The notes: generated by a model not told the origin, from the letters alone. A DNA stretch of 15,752 nucleotides from JALHTV01 sp049510055 (GCA_049510055.1 JBEKZI010000048.1:1-15752), one strand, 5' to 3'; shown: positions 1 to 8,082, counted from the first letter of the stretch. Numbers and translations: made by a program.

Positions 1-1
1 C

Positions 2-1279
2 CTGGCCGAGGGGTATCGCGAGGAGCAGCTCATGGCCGCCGGCCTGGTCGCCCGCAGAGAGGAGCGGCTCGGCTGTTATGATCGGTTCCGCAACCGCCTG
101 ATCTTTCCCATCATCAATCCCGCCGGCGAGGTGGTCGCCTTCGGCGGCCGGGCGCTGGCGGCCGAGGATCGGGCCAAATACCTCAACAGCCCCGACACGG
201 CGCTGTTCGACAAGTCCGCCAACCTCTACGCCCTGAACTGGTCGCGCGAGGCCATCGTCTCCAGCGGCACAGCCGTGGTCGTCGAAGGGTACCTCGACGC
301 ACTGATGCCGCTGCAATGCGGCGTGGGGAACGTGGTCGCGACGATGGGCACGGCCCTGACCGACCGCCACGTCCGGCTGCTGTCGCGGTACGCCAACGAG
401 GTGGTGGTGGTCTTCGACGCCGACCAGGCCGGGGCGGCCGCGGCGGAGCGGGCGATGGAAATCTTCCTGGCCCAGCAGGTGCACGTCCGCATCGCCACGA
501 TTCTTGAGGGCAAGGATCCCTGCGATTTCTGCCTGGCCCGCGGCGGGGAGGCCTTCGCCGCGTTGATCAAGGACGCCCCCGACGCCCTCCAATACCTCTG
601 GCAGCGGCGCAGCGAGCAGGTGCAAGCCGCCGGGGGCAACCTGGCCGACCGCCGCAGGGCCGTGGAGGACTTTTTGCGCCTGGTGGCCCAATCGGCCGCG
701 TACGGCGCGATCGACGAGGTCCGCCGCGGTCAATTGGCCCAGCACATCGCCCACATGCTCAACATCCCAGCCGCCGACCTCCAGCAGCAGATGCGCCGCC
801 TGACACGCACCATGCCGCGTGGTTCGACAAGCTCACCATCCCGGGCGGCCGCGATGGAGCCGGCCGCCACGGGGACCGACGCCCAGCGCCAGGTCCTGGA
901 GGTGCTGCTGAACCAGCCGGACCTGTTCGCTCAGGCGGCGGAGAAGATCTCGCCGGAGGACTTTTTCGACCCGGTTCTGCGGCGGATCGCCCAGGCCGTC
1001 TGGTCGGCCGCCGGGGCCGGGAGCCTGCGGATCGACGAGCTGCTCGCGCGGCAGGAACTGTCCCCCCTGGCGGGGCTGCTGGTGGAGCTGGCCGGGGGCG
1101 GCGAGCGGCGGGGCAACTACGAGCAAACGCTGGCGGGAGCGGTGGCGGATTTGGTCTACCGCCGCGGCCGCCGCGAGCTGCAACAGATGAGATCATCTGA
1201 ACTTAGCGACGATTCGCTGCGGGCCATCAACGAGCACCTCCGCCAGGCCGACGTGCGGAGGCACCCCAAGATTCGCTAG
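2..1279 (+). CDS. dnaG: DNA primase, 3' portion (5' end outside window)
   Basis: DnaG makes the RNA primers for replication and docks on the replicative helicase. The frame is open from base 2, so the 425 residues seen are a C-terminal fragment; the family is usually about 600 residues, and the N-terminal zinc domain lies outside the window. The ATG at 32 is internal. Visible landmarks are the RNA-polymerase core motif FPIINPAGEVVAFGGR (about 107-154), the TOPRIM glutamate motif VVVEGYLDAL (about 272-301), and the second TOPRIM motif FDADQAG (about 413-433), whose acidic residues bind metal. A C-terminal helical region (about 890-1270) fits the helicase-binding domain. A short linker at about 800-870 contains a dispersed-repeat-like sequence. 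The gene ends in TAG. rpoD follows after 115 bases, as in the dnaG-rpoD arrangement of many bacteria. The family call is very secure. Confidence 0.96.
   Translation: MAEGYREEQLMAAGLVARREERLGCYDRFRNRLIFPIINPAGEVVAFGGRALAAEDRAKYLNSPDTALFDKSANLYALNWSREAIVSSGTAVVVEGYLDALMPLQCGVGNVVATMGTALTDRHVRLLSRYANEVVVVFDADQAGAAAAERAMEIFLAQQVHVRIATILEGKDPCDFCLARGGEAFAALIKDAPDALQYLWQRRSEQVQAAGGNLADRRRAVEDFLRLVAQSAAYGAIDEVRRGQLAQHIAHMLNIPAADLQQQMRRLTRTMPRGSTSSPSRAAAMEPAATGTDAQRQVLEVLLNQPDLFAQAAEKISPEDFFDPVLRRIAQAVWSAAGAGSLRIDELLARQELSPLAGLLVELAGGGERRGNYEQTLAGAVADLVYRRGRRELQQMRSSELSDDSLRAINEHLRQADVRRHPKIR
820..838. repeat. Dispersed-repeat-like sequence inside the dnaG linker
   Basis: Within the dnaG coding sequence, bases 820-838 read TGGTTCGACAAGCTCACCA with complementary TGGT/ACCA ends. 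I recall this motif, translated on the other strand as MVSLSNH, as a common dispersed repeat in many bacterial genomes. It falls in the low-complexity linker between the catalytic core and the helicase-binding domain, where an in-frame insertion would be tolerated. The repeat identity is from memory, not a search. Confidence 0.45.
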
Positions 1280-1314
1280 GCCCGCCAAGGAGCCAAACAA
1301 ACATATTCAGGCGG

Positions 1315-1342
1315 TTGACTTGGCCTCGCGTGCGCCTATAAT
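1315..1342 (+). promoter_or_regulatory. Sigma-70-type promoter of rpoD
   Basis: TTGACT at 1315-1320 and a perfect TATAAT at 1337-1342 are separated by 16 bases. This predicts a start near 1349 and a leader of about 45 bases before rpoD. It is the best promoter match in the window and shows that rpoD can be transcribed independently of dnaG. Confidence 0.82.
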
Positions 1343-1394
1343 AACTCGCTTTCGTTTTTAGGCCGCCGCAATAACCGCCTCTTGGAGCGTCCGC

Positions 1395-3077
1395 ATGTCT
1401 GATGCCCTGGATGCCAGCGTAAAAAAGCTCATCGCTAAGGGAAAGCAGCGAGGGTACCTCACCTACGAGGAGATGAACGACGACCTGCCGGAAGAGGCCG
1501 TCTCTCCGGACAGGCTGGACTCACTGCTGATGGCGCTGGACGAGCTGGGCATTGAACTGCTGGATGAGTCCGAGGCCGCCCAGCGCGAGCCGTTCGTCGA
1601 GGCCGAGGATGCCCCCGAGCAGCCCGAGGCCAAGACCGCCACCGAGGAGTTGGCCGAGGAACTGGAAGCCAGCCGACGGATCGACGACCCCGTCCGCATG
1701 TACCTCACGCAGATGGGCGAGATTCCCCTGCTGACGCGCGACCAGGAGATTGCGCTGGCCCGCAAGATCGAAATGACGCGGATGCACTTCCGCCGCCGCG
1801 TGCTGGAGAGCGATTACTGCATCCAGCAGGCGGTGGAGATCATCTCGCAGGTGTACGCCGGCGACCTGCCCTTCGACCGCACGATGAAGATTTCCACGGC
1901 GGAGAACCTCTCCAAGGAGACCCTCAGCGACCGGATGCGGGCGAATCTGGAGACGCTCCGCAAGGTCATCGAGGCCGACAAGGCCGACTGGACCCGCAGC
2001 CGCGACGGCCGACGGGATGAACCCTCCAGTCGCCGCGCCCTGCGCAGCCTGTGGCGCCGGCGCCGCCGGGCGGCCAAGCTGCTGGAAGAGCTCAGCCTGC
2101 GGACCAGCAAGGTCCAGCCGCTGATGAAAAAGCTCCAGCACATCTCCGACAAGATGGAGGAGCTGCGGCGCGATATCGACTCCGCCGGTGACAACGAAAC
2201 GCCCAAAGAGGACGTGGACGTCATGCGCGAGGAGCTGGCCGGGCTGATCGACCTGGTGCTGGAAGAGCCGGACCTGCTCCACAAGCGCGTCAAGGCCATC
2301 CAGAAGGTCTTCAACGACTACGAGCACGCCCGCCGGGAGCTCAGCGGGGCGAACCTGCGCCTGGTCGTCTCCATCGCCAAAAAATATCGCAACCGGGGCC
2401 TATCGTTCCTGGACATCATCCAGGAGGGCAACACCGGCCTGATGCGCGCGGTGGACAAGTACGAATACCGCCGGGGCTACAAGTTCTCCACCTACGCCAC
2501 CTGGTGGATTCGCCAAGCCATCACCCGCGCCATCGCCGACCACGCCCGCACCATCCGCATCCCGGTCCACATGATCGAGACGATGAGCCGCCTGCGCAAC
2601 GTCTCCAAGAAGCTCGTCCAGGAGCTGGGGCGCGAGCCGACCATCGAGGAAATTTCCGAGCTGGCGAGCATGAGCCTCAGCGAGACGCGGCGCGTGCTGA
2701 AGATCGCCCGCCACCCCATCAGCCTGGACAAGCCCGTGGGCGAGTCGGAGGACAGCTACTTCGGCGACTTCATCGAGGATGAGACGGCCGAGAGCCCTAT
2801 CGAGACCGCCGGCACCGAGATGCTCAAGGACCGCATCGAGGAAGTGCTCAAGACCCTCACCTACCGCGAGCGCGAGATCATCAAGCTCCGCTACGGCATC
2901 GGCGACGGCTACACGTACACGCTGGAAGAGGTGGGGCGCATCTTCAAGGTCACCCGCGAGCGCGTCCGCCAGGTCGAGGCCAAGGCCATCCGCAAGCTCC
3001 AGCACCCCGTCCGCGCCCGCAAGCTGGAAGGGTTCCTCGAGGCCCACCAGCCCACCGAAGAACCAGACATGTCCTGA
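1395..3077 (+). CDS. rpoD: Primary sigma factor of RNA polymerase (RpoD/SigA)
   Basis: This 560-residue housekeeping sigma factor directs RNA polymerase to -10/-35 promoters. The domain order is complete: region 1.1 (about 5-58); an acidic linker; region 1.2 (97-127, DDPVRMYLTQMGEIPLLTR); a large charged non-conserved region (about 128-310); region 2 (about 318-395, with LRLVVSIAKKYRNRGL, the -10-reading segment FSTYATWWIRQAI and IADHARTIRIPVHM); region 3 (about 396-465); and region 4 (about 485-548, with LTYREREIIKLRYG and the -35-reading helix VTRERVRQVEAKAIRKL). The ATG at 1395 has GGAG at 1384-1387, 7 bases upstream. Region 1.1 plus the long non-conserved region mark it as the primary factor, not an alternative one. 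No adjacent anti-sigma gene is seen. Confidence 0.98.
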   Translation: MSDALDASVKKLIAKGKQRGYLTYEEMNDDLPEEAVSPDRLDSLLMALDELGIELLDESEAAQREPFVEAEDAPEQPEAKTATEELAEELEASRRIDDPVRMYLTQMGEIPLLTRDQEIALARKIEMTRMHFRRRVLESDYCIQQAVEIISQVYAGDLPFDRTMKISTAENLSKETLSDRMRANLETLRKVIEADKADWTRSRDGRRDEPSSRRALRSLWRRRRRAAKLLEELSLRTSKVQPLMKKLQHISDKMEELRRDIDSAGDNETPKEDVDVMREELAGLIDLVLEEPDLLHKRVKAIQKVFNDYEHARRELSGANLRLVVSIAKKYRNRGLSFLDIIQEGNTGLMRAVDKYEYRRGYKFSTYATWWIRQAITRAIADHARTIRIPVHMIETMSRLRNVSKKLVQELGREPTIEEISELASMSLSETRRVLKIARHPISLDKPVGESEDSYFGDFIEDETAESPIETAGTEMLKDRIEEVLKTLTYREREIIKLRYGIGDGYTYTLEEVGRIFKVTRERVRQVEAKAIRKLQHPVRARKLEGFLEAHQPTEEPDMS

Positions 3078-3107
3078 AGCCCATCGGCGACGGCGCCAAT
3101 TTGTAAG

Positions 3108-3127
3108 CCCCCCGCGTCAGCGGGGGG
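3108..3127. repeat. Perfect GC-rich palindrome downstream of rpoD
   Basis: Two 8-base arms, CCCCCCGC (3108-3115) and GCGGGGGG (3120-3127), flank the tetraloop GTCA. On the + strand it is followed by ATAAAAAC, not a T tract, so it is not a standard intrinsic terminator in that direction. On the minus strand the T-rich stretch lies on the wrong side of the stem. It could stabilise the rpoD mRNA 3' end or be a copy of a dispersed palindromic element. The stem is certain, the role is not. Confidence 0.7.
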
Positions 3128-3175
3128 ATAAAAACTTCCGGCTCCCTAGCCTCTTCCTTCGCGCCGCTTCCGTCC

Positions 3176-3204
3176 TTTCGCCCCGCACGCCCCAGCCGTA
3201 CAAT
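3176..3204 (+). promoter_or_regulatory. Possible weak promoter for rmuC
   Basis: TACAAT at 3199-3204 is a good -10 hexamer. The best -35 at 17-base spacing, TTTCGC at 3176-3181, is poor. The predicted start would give a leader of only about 15 bases before rmuC. Read-through from rpoD is an alternative. Confidence 0.33.
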
Positions 3205-3225
3205 GCCGCTAATACAGAGGCGACC

Positions 3226-4302
3226 ATGAGCGAGTTCATTGTGGGGTTCATCCTGGGCGCGGCGATTGGGGCGATCATCGCCCTGGTGGCGGCGTATCTG
3301 CACGGCCGATCGGCCAAGGTGCAGATGCGCGAGGCTTTCGCGGCCCTTGCGGCCGAGGCCCTGAGCACCAATAGCCGCCAACTGAGCGAGTCAGCCGTGG
3401 CCCTTTTGGACGGCAAGAAGGCGCTGATCGAGAAAACCCTCCAGGACATGGGCCAGCGGCTGGAGCAGGTCCGCACTTTTCTCCAGCAGACCGAGACCGC
3501 CCGCAAGGAGGATTTCGGCCGGCTGGGCAGCTCGGTCTCGTCCCTCTCGACCACCACCGGCGAGCTGCACCGGATGCTGGCCAGCACGCAGCGTCGCGGG
3601 GCCTGGGGCGAGCGGATGGCCGCCGACGTCCTGCGCCTGGCGGGCATGCAGGAGGGCGTCAACTACCTGCGGCAGTCGTCCGACGACGCCGAAAGCGGCC
3701 GGGCGGACTTCACCTTCCTGCTGCCCAACAATCTCAAGGTGAACATGGACGTCAAGTTCCCCCTGGAGCGATACAAGGCCTACCTGGACGCCGACGACGA
3801 CGCCGGCCGCGCCGAGCAGCTCAGTCAGCTTGTCGCCGCCGTGCGGGGGCACGTCCAAGCCGTGTCCAAGCGCGGCTACATCGACCCGGCCGCCCCCACG
3901 GTCAACTACGTCATCGTGTTTATCCCCAGCGAGCAGATTTTCTCGCTGGTCTTGGAGGCCGCCCGCGACCTGATCGACGACGCCCTGGCCAAGCGCGTGG
4001 TCCTGGCCAGCCCGCTGACGCTGTACGCGATGCTGGCCGTCATTCGCCAGGCGGCCGAGAACGCCAACGTGCTGAAGACCGCCGACGAGGTCACGACCCT
4101 GTTGGGCCAATTCTATCAGCAGTGGCAGAAATACAATGAAGAGCTGGACAAGCTCGGCCAGAAGATCGATCAAGCGGCGGAGCAATTCAGGACCGTCCGC
4201 GGGACGCGAAGCAACATGCTCCAAAAGCCGCTGGACAAGCTCGAAGACCTCCGCACCTCCCGCGGCTTGGAACCCCCGCCGCCGCCGGCGAAGGACGATT
4301 AG
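3226..4302 (+). CDS. rmuC: RmuC family protein (DNA recombination limiting factor)
   Basis: RmuC proteins are membrane-anchored, predicted nuclease-fold proteins that limit inversion at short inverted repeats; their biochemistry is poorly defined. The 358-residue product has an N-terminal transmembrane helix (about 4-25), a helical coiled-coil-prone segment (about 30-115) and the RmuC domain (about 125-330). Landmarks are the WGE start (127-129), RADFTFLLP (159-167), DVKFPL (175-180), YVIVFIPSEQIF (228-239) and VLASPLTLYAMLAVIRQAAE (258-277). A Pro-rich tail ends it. The reading frame stays open far upstream into rpoD, but that stretch is Ser/Arg/Pro shadow sequence. The ATG at 3226 is preferred because AGAGG (3216-3220) sits 5 bases upstream and the membrane helix follows immediately. 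It ends in TAG and converges on the minus-strand gene at 4358. Confidence 0.93.
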   Translation: MSEFIVGFILGAAIGAIIALVAAYLHGRSAKVQMREAFAALAAEALSTNSRQLSESAVALLDGKKALIEKTLQDMGQRLEQVRTFLQQTETARKEDFGRLGSSVSSLSTTTGELHRMLASTQRRGAWGERMAADVLRLAGMQEGVNYLRQSSDDAESGRADFTFLLPNNLKVNMDVKFPLERYKAYLDADDDAGRAEQLSQLVAAVRGHVQAVSKRGYIDPAAPTVNYVIVFIPSEQIFSLVLEAARDLIDDALAKRVVLASPLTLYAMLAVIRQAAENANVLKTADEVTTLLGQFYQQWQKYNEELDKLGQKIDQAAEQFRTVRGTRSNMLQKPLDKLEDLRTSRGLEPPPPPAKDD

Positions 4303-4357
4303 GGTGCGCGGTTTCGCAGCACAGGCGTTCGTCCGATAGGCTAATTATCAGAGAATC

Positions 4358-5224
4358 CTACCCCGATTCCTTTAGGCGGTCCGCGACCTGGTATCCGAGT
4401 TTGGTTACACCAAAGACCTCGCCCTTGACACCTCGCCCAACTAAAAGGCCGGCATTGCAGAGCTCCCTGACGGCGGCCTCCCAGGTGGCCTGCGTCCTTG
4501 CATCTCGCCCGGCTACCATGTTCTTCTCATGCGTTCGAACAACAAGCCCCATAACTGTGTGAAGCATCAGTACCTGACCGTTCCGATCTTGCACCGCCTC
4601 TAACAGCAATCGCTTACCTTCCTCGGAGAGACCGGGCAACTCGGAGCCACCACGAGTCACTTGCACGGATTCTTCAGACAGCGCACTATCGCCCCCATGG
4701 CCTGATTGCGTCTTGAAGTACTCGTTCTCTAAAACGGTCTTCGCTAAGTGGGCAGTGAGTTTCTTCTCAAAATCCTTTTCGTCCTTATAATCTGCGAGCA
4801 ACCCCTTTCCCCGGCACTGTGCCTTGAATTTCACTACGCGCTTAAACTGTTCTAAATCACACTCTTGTGGAAGAGGTGCAGACGAGAAATACAGCATAGC
4901 CGGCTTGCCCACAGCCAAATGCTTCTCGATCTCCTCAACTGTCCCACTATCAGCTTCTCCAGTGGGCGTGCCCAGCCTTGTCCAGAATATCCCAATCAGG
5001 AGATCGCTATTTGATAGGACCTGCTCGTTGAGAGCGGCTTGAGGCCTAATCCCCATGACCGGAGCAGAATGTGTTTCCCATGTCGCCGGCATCAGAACGA
5101 TCTTCTTGCTATGAGAATTCAGATAATTCCACTCCATAACAACTTTGCAGGCAATATCTCGCTCGTCCCGTATATCGCTTGGGAAAGCAATCATCACCTG
5201 ATAGACCATTGCCGGGTACGACAT
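4358..5224 (-). CDS. DUF4062/TIR-like domain protein with C-terminal winged-helix-like region
   Basis: The 288-residue product has two parts. Residues about 7-165 look like a Rossmann-type DUF4062/TIR-like domain. It opens with a beta strand and the signature FPSDIRDERDIA (14-25), then MPATWETHSAP (45-55), SDLLIGIFWTRLGTP (73-87) and SGTVEEIEKH (93-102). The paired Glu97-Glu98 sit where related domains carry a conserved acidic residue. Residues about 196-288 look like a winged helix (LSEEGKRLLLEAV, then a hydrophobic core ending VFGVTKLGYQVADRL). Such domains are known as sensors or effectors in anti-phage and signalling proteins; a defence role here is inference. No NTPase or partner gene is adjacent. 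Base composition is clearly more AT-rich than its neighbours. The start lies 4 bases past the aldolase stop with AAAGGAG just upstream, so it is probably translated from the aldolase mRNA. Confidence 0.75.
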   Translation of the reverse strand: MSYPAMVYQVMIAFPSDIRDERDIACKVVMEWNYLNSHSKKIVLMPATWETHSAPVMGIRPQAALNEQVLSNSDLLIGIFWTRLGTPTGEADSGTVEEIEKHLAVGKPAMLYFSSAPLPQECDLEQFKRVVKFKAQCRGKGLLADYKDEKDFEKKLTAHLAKTVLENEYFKTQSGHGGDSALSEESVQVTRGGSELPGLSEEGKRLLLEAVQDRNGQVLMLHTVMGLVVRTHEKNMVAGRDARTQATWEAAVRELCNAGLLVGRGVKGEVFGVTKLGYQVADRLKESG

Positions 5225-5228
5225 AATC

Positions 5229-5924
5229 TCACTCCTTTCTGCCCCTCACATCGTATCCCATGGAGCCCAATCGCGGATCGGGGATGCCCAGGCGCTTTTT
5301 GATGTCCAGGAGCTGGCGGATTTTTGCTTCCGGAATCCGGCGGACGTCGCCCAGGGGTTTGCTCAGCAGCAGGATTTGGCAATACATGTCCAGCGTCTCG
5401 AGGTGAAAGAAGGCCTGCTCCAGCGTCTTGTCGCATGCGACCGCCCCGTGGTTGGCCAGGATGATCGTATTGGCCCCCCGATTCAGGTGCGGCAGGATGG
5501 TCTCGGCGAACGCCTTGCAGCCGGGGGTTTCGTAGTCGGCGATGGGCACCGGACCCAAAAAAATCTCCACCTCCGGCAGCACGCCGGTCGGCAGCGCCGC
5601 GCCGGTGATCGCAAAGGCCGTCGCGTGCGGCGGGTGGGCGTGGCAGACGGCGTTGACGTGCGGCAAAGCGTGGTAAATCTCCAGGTGCAGCAGGATCTCG
5701 CTGGTGCGGGGCAGGCGGCCCTTGATCTGCCGGCCGGAGTCGTCCACCACGGCGATGTCGGCCAGGCGAAGGCGGCCCTTGGATTGCATCGTCGGCGTGC
5801 AGAGATACCGGCCCTTGCCCAGGCGGCAACTGATGTTCCCGTCGTTGGCGGCGACGAAGCCTTTTTCGTGCATCCACCGTCCGACGTCACAAATCTGCTT
5901 CTTGAGTTCCAATGCGCCGGCCAT
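5229..5924 (-). CDS. Class II aldolase/adducin family protein (fuculose-phosphate-aldolase-like)
   Basis: This 231-residue protein has the normal length for zinc-dependent class II sugar-phosphate aldolases, which cleave substrates such as fuculose-1-phosphate or rhamnulose-1-phosphate; related members are dehydratases or epimerases. Visible motifs are the phosphate-binding loop NDGNIS (27-32), the candidate catalytic Glu76 in RTSEILLH, and zinc ligands His95 and His97 in CHAHPP plus His159 in LANHGAV. These match the Glu/His/His/His pattern of the fuculose aldolase family. The start ATG at 5924 has GGAGGAG upstream in the 22-base gap after uppS. It is the third gene of the purA unit. The true substrate cannot be read from sequence, and no sugar kinase or isomerase is nearby to suggest one. 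Confidence 0.87.
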   Translation of the reverse strand: MAGALELKKQICDVGRWMHEKGFVAANDGNISCRLGKGRYLCTPTMQSKGRLRLADIAVVDDSGRQIKGRLPRTSEILLHLEIYHALPHVNAVCHAHPPHATAFAITGAALPTGVLPEVEIFLGPVPIADYETPGCKAFAETILPHLNRGANTIILANHGAVACDKTLEQAFFHLETLDMYCQILLLSKPLGDVRRIPEAKIRQLLDIKKRLGIPDPRLGSMGYDVRGRKE

Positions 5925-5946
5925 GTGAGGTATCTCCTCCCCGCCG

Positions 5947-6720
5947 TCAGGTGGTCACCTTGTCCAGGCCGCCGAAGCGGCGATGTCGGCCGGCGTAGGC
6001 GATCAGGGCCTTGCGGAACTCCGCCTCGTCGAAATCCGGCCAGGGGACGTCGGTCACGTAGAACTCGGCGTACGAAAGCTGCCACAGCAGGAAGTTGCTG
6101 ATCCGCAGCTCGCCGCTGGTGCGGATAATCAGGTCGGGGTCGGGGATGCCGGCGGTGTCCAGCGAGGCGTCGATGACCGCGGCGTCGATATCTTGGGGCG
6201 CCAGTTCTCCGGCGGCCACGCGGCGGGCGATGCGCCGCGTCGCGTCGATGATCTCCGTGCGGCCGCCGTAGTTAATCGCCAGGCCCAAGAACATACCTGT
6301 GTTGCGAGCGGAGGTCGAGGTGGACTCATCCAACTCCGTCAGCACCGACGCCGGCAGGCCCTCGCGGCGGCCCAGGTGTCGCAGGCGGATGTTATGGGCC
6401 ATCACCACCGGCCGCTCGCTGGCCAGGTACGTGGAGTACAGGTGCATCAGCGCGGCGATCTCGTCCGGCGGGCGGCGCCAGTTCTCGATGGAAAAACTGT
6501 ACAGTGTCAGGGCCTCCAGGCCCAGCCGGGCGGCCTCGGTCACGATGCGGCGGACGAGCTTGGCGCCGGCCTCGTGCCCGGCCGCTCGGGACAGGCCGCG
6601 GGCGGCGGCCCAGCGCCCGTTGCCGTCCATGATGATGGCCACCGAACGCGGGATGCGCTCTTCCGGCACGCCCAGGGCCTTCCTCGCGGCCGCGACAGCT
6701 TGGGGTGATATGTCCGCCAT
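5947..6720 (-). CDS. uppS: Isoprenyl (undecaprenyl) diphosphate synthase, cis-type
   Basis: UppS condenses isopentenyl diphosphate units in cis onto farnesyl diphosphate, making the C55 lipid carrier precursor used for peptidoglycan and other surface glycans. The 257-residue protein carries all family landmarks: IIMDGNGRWA (29-38, catalytic Asp32), GHEAG (48-52), LTLYSFSIENWRRP (71-84), AINYGGRTE (148-156) and the C-terminal IIRTSGELRISNF (198-210, diphosphate-binding arginines), then WPDFDEAEF. The frame is open 50 codons further upstream into purA. The ATG at 6720 is chosen because it overlaps the purA stop in TGATG, a typical coupled start, and because the product then has the usual length. 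Confidence 0.95.
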   Translation of the reverse strand: MADISPQAVAAARKALGVPEERIPRSVAIIMDGNGRWAAARGLSRAAGHEAGAKLVRRIVTEAARLGLEALTLYSFSIENWRRPPDEIAALMHLYSTYLASERPVVMAHNIRLRHLGRREGLPASVLTELDESTSTSARNTGMFLGLAINYGGRTEIIDATRRIARRVAAGELAPQDIDAAVIDASLDTAGIPDPDLIIRTSGELRISNFLLWQLSYAEFYVTDVPWPDFDEAEFRKALIAYAGRHRRFGGLDKVTT

Positions 6721-8024
6721 CAGCGCAGGCCCTCGATTGTCGCGTTGGGAATGATGTTGGCGGTGCGTTCCGGCCCGACGCTGATGAAGCCCACCGGCCG
6801 GCCGATCAGCCGCTCGATCCGCCGCACGTAGGCCCTCGCGGCCGAGGGCAGCTCGGCGAGCTTGCGGCAACCGGTGAGGTCTTCCTTCCAGCCGGGCAGC
6901 GTTTCATACACGGCCTCAGCCTTGGCCAGCACCGTCGGATCGAACTCCTCCAGCAACCGGCCGCCGACGCGGTAGCCGATGCAGATTTTCAGTTCATCCA
7001 GGCCGCTGAGCACGTCCAGCAGCGACAGGACCAAGGCCTCCGCGCCCGACAGGGCCGCGGTGTAGCCGACGGCGAAGGCGTCGAACCAGCCGCAGCGTCG
7101 CGCCCGGCCCGTGGTCGTGCCGTATTCCTTGCCGCGGCGGCGGATGTACTCGCCGGTATCGTTGTCCTGCTCGGTGGGGAACGGGCCGGCCCCCACGCGC
7201 GACGTGTAGGCCTTGATCACGCCCACCACCTGGCCGACGTCGCCGGGCGGCACGCCCGCACCGGCCGGCACGCCGCAGGCGCTGACGGAGGAACTGGTCA
7301 CGAACGGGTACGTCCCGTGGTCCACGTCCAGCATCGCGCCCTGGCCGCCTTCGAACAAGATCCGCTGGCCGGAGGCGATCGCCCGCCGCAGCATCGCGCC
7401 GGTGTTGCCGATCATCGGCGCCAGCCGCTGGCCGTAGGCGACGTATTCCTCGGCCACGGCAACGGCGTCCATCGGCGGCTCATTGTACAGAGCCGCGAAA
7501 ATCGTGTTCTTGATGGCCACGATGCGAGCGATCTTTTCGCGCAGGGCGGCTTCATCGGCCAGCTCGCCCACGCGGATGGCCGTGGAACGCATGGCCTTGT
7601 CTGCGTAGCAGGGGCCGATGCCGCGGGCGGTGGTGCCGATCTTGGCGCCGGCTGCGGCGGCCTCGGCCAGGGCGTCCTGGCGGCGGTGATAGGGCATCAC
7701 GACGTGGGCGGCGGCGCTGATCCGCAGGTTCTCCGGCCCGACGGCCACGCCGCGCTGGATGAGGCCGTCGATCTCGCCAATCGCCACGGCCGGGTCGAAC
7801 ACCACGCCGTTGCCGATGACGTTCATCACGCCGGGATTGAACACCCCGCAGGGGATCAGGTGCATGGCGTACTTTTCGGCCCCGATGGTCACGCTGTGGC
7901 CGGCGTTGGCGCCGCCGCAGAACCGCACCACGTAGCGGCACGCGCCGGCCAGGGCGTCCACCACCTTGCCCTTGCCCTCGTCGCCCCACTGAAGGCCCAC
8001 GACCGTTACGTTCCGCATGGCCAT
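6720..8024 (-). CDS. purA: Adenylosuccinate synthetase
   Basis: PurA joins IMP and aspartate using GTP to make adenylosuccinate, the first committed step to AMP, in the cytoplasm. The 434-residue protein is full length. Motifs include the P-loop-like GLQWGDEGKGK (10-20, catalytic Asp15), NAGHS (40-44, His43), the IMP-binding TTARGIGPCY (131-140), FEGGQGAMLDVDHGTYP (224-240), the Asp/Arg region AYTSRVGAGPFPTE (272-285) and TTTGRARRCGW (303-313). The frame runs 73 codons further upstream, but ATG 8024 is chosen because AGGAGG (minus strand, 8040-8035) lies 10 bases before it and the N-terminus then matches the family. It is the first gene of the minus-strand unit, and its stop overlaps the uppS start. 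Confidence 0.97.
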   Translation of the reverse strand: MAMRNVTVVGLQWGDEGKGKVVDALAGACRYVVRFCGGANAGHSVTIGAEKYAMHLIPCGVFNPGVMNVIGNGVVFDPAVAIGEIDGLIQRGVAVGPENLRISAAAHVVMPYHRRQDALAEAAAAGAKIGTTARGIGPCYADKAMRSTAIRVGELADEAALREKIARIVAIKNTIFAALYNEPPMDAVAVAEEYVAYGQRLAPMIGNTGAMLRRAIASGQRILFEGGQGAMLDVDHGTYPFVTSSSVSACGVPAGAGVPPGDVGQVVGVIKAYTSRVGAGPFPTEQDNDTGEYIRRRGKEYGTTTGRARRCGWFDAFAVGYTAALSGAEALVLSLLDVLSGLDELKICIGYRVGGRLLEEFDPTVLAKAEAVYETLPGWKEDLTGCRKLAELPSAARAYVRRIERLIGRPVGFISVGPERTANIIPNATIEGLR

Positions 8025-8066
8025 TGGTGTACCGCCTCCTGGTCCTGGCGAGAAAGCGCCCTCAAA

Positions 8067-8082
8067 CCCGCCGGTCGGCGGG
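8067..8082. other. GC-rich inverted repeat in the purA leader
   Basis: CCCGCCG (8067-8073) and CGGCGGG (8076-8082) are perfectly complementary, realistically a 6-bp stem with a 4-base loop. It lies within the first bases of the predicted purA transcript, between the promoter and the AGGAGG site. No T tract follows in the minus direction except TTTGAGG, so it is not a clear attenuator. Confidence 0.5.

Noticed and set aside
2779..3225. N-terminal extension of rmuC into rpoD
   Set aside because: The segment is Ser/Arg/Pro-rich out-of-frame rpoD sequence; a ribosome site and membrane helix mark the true start at 3226.
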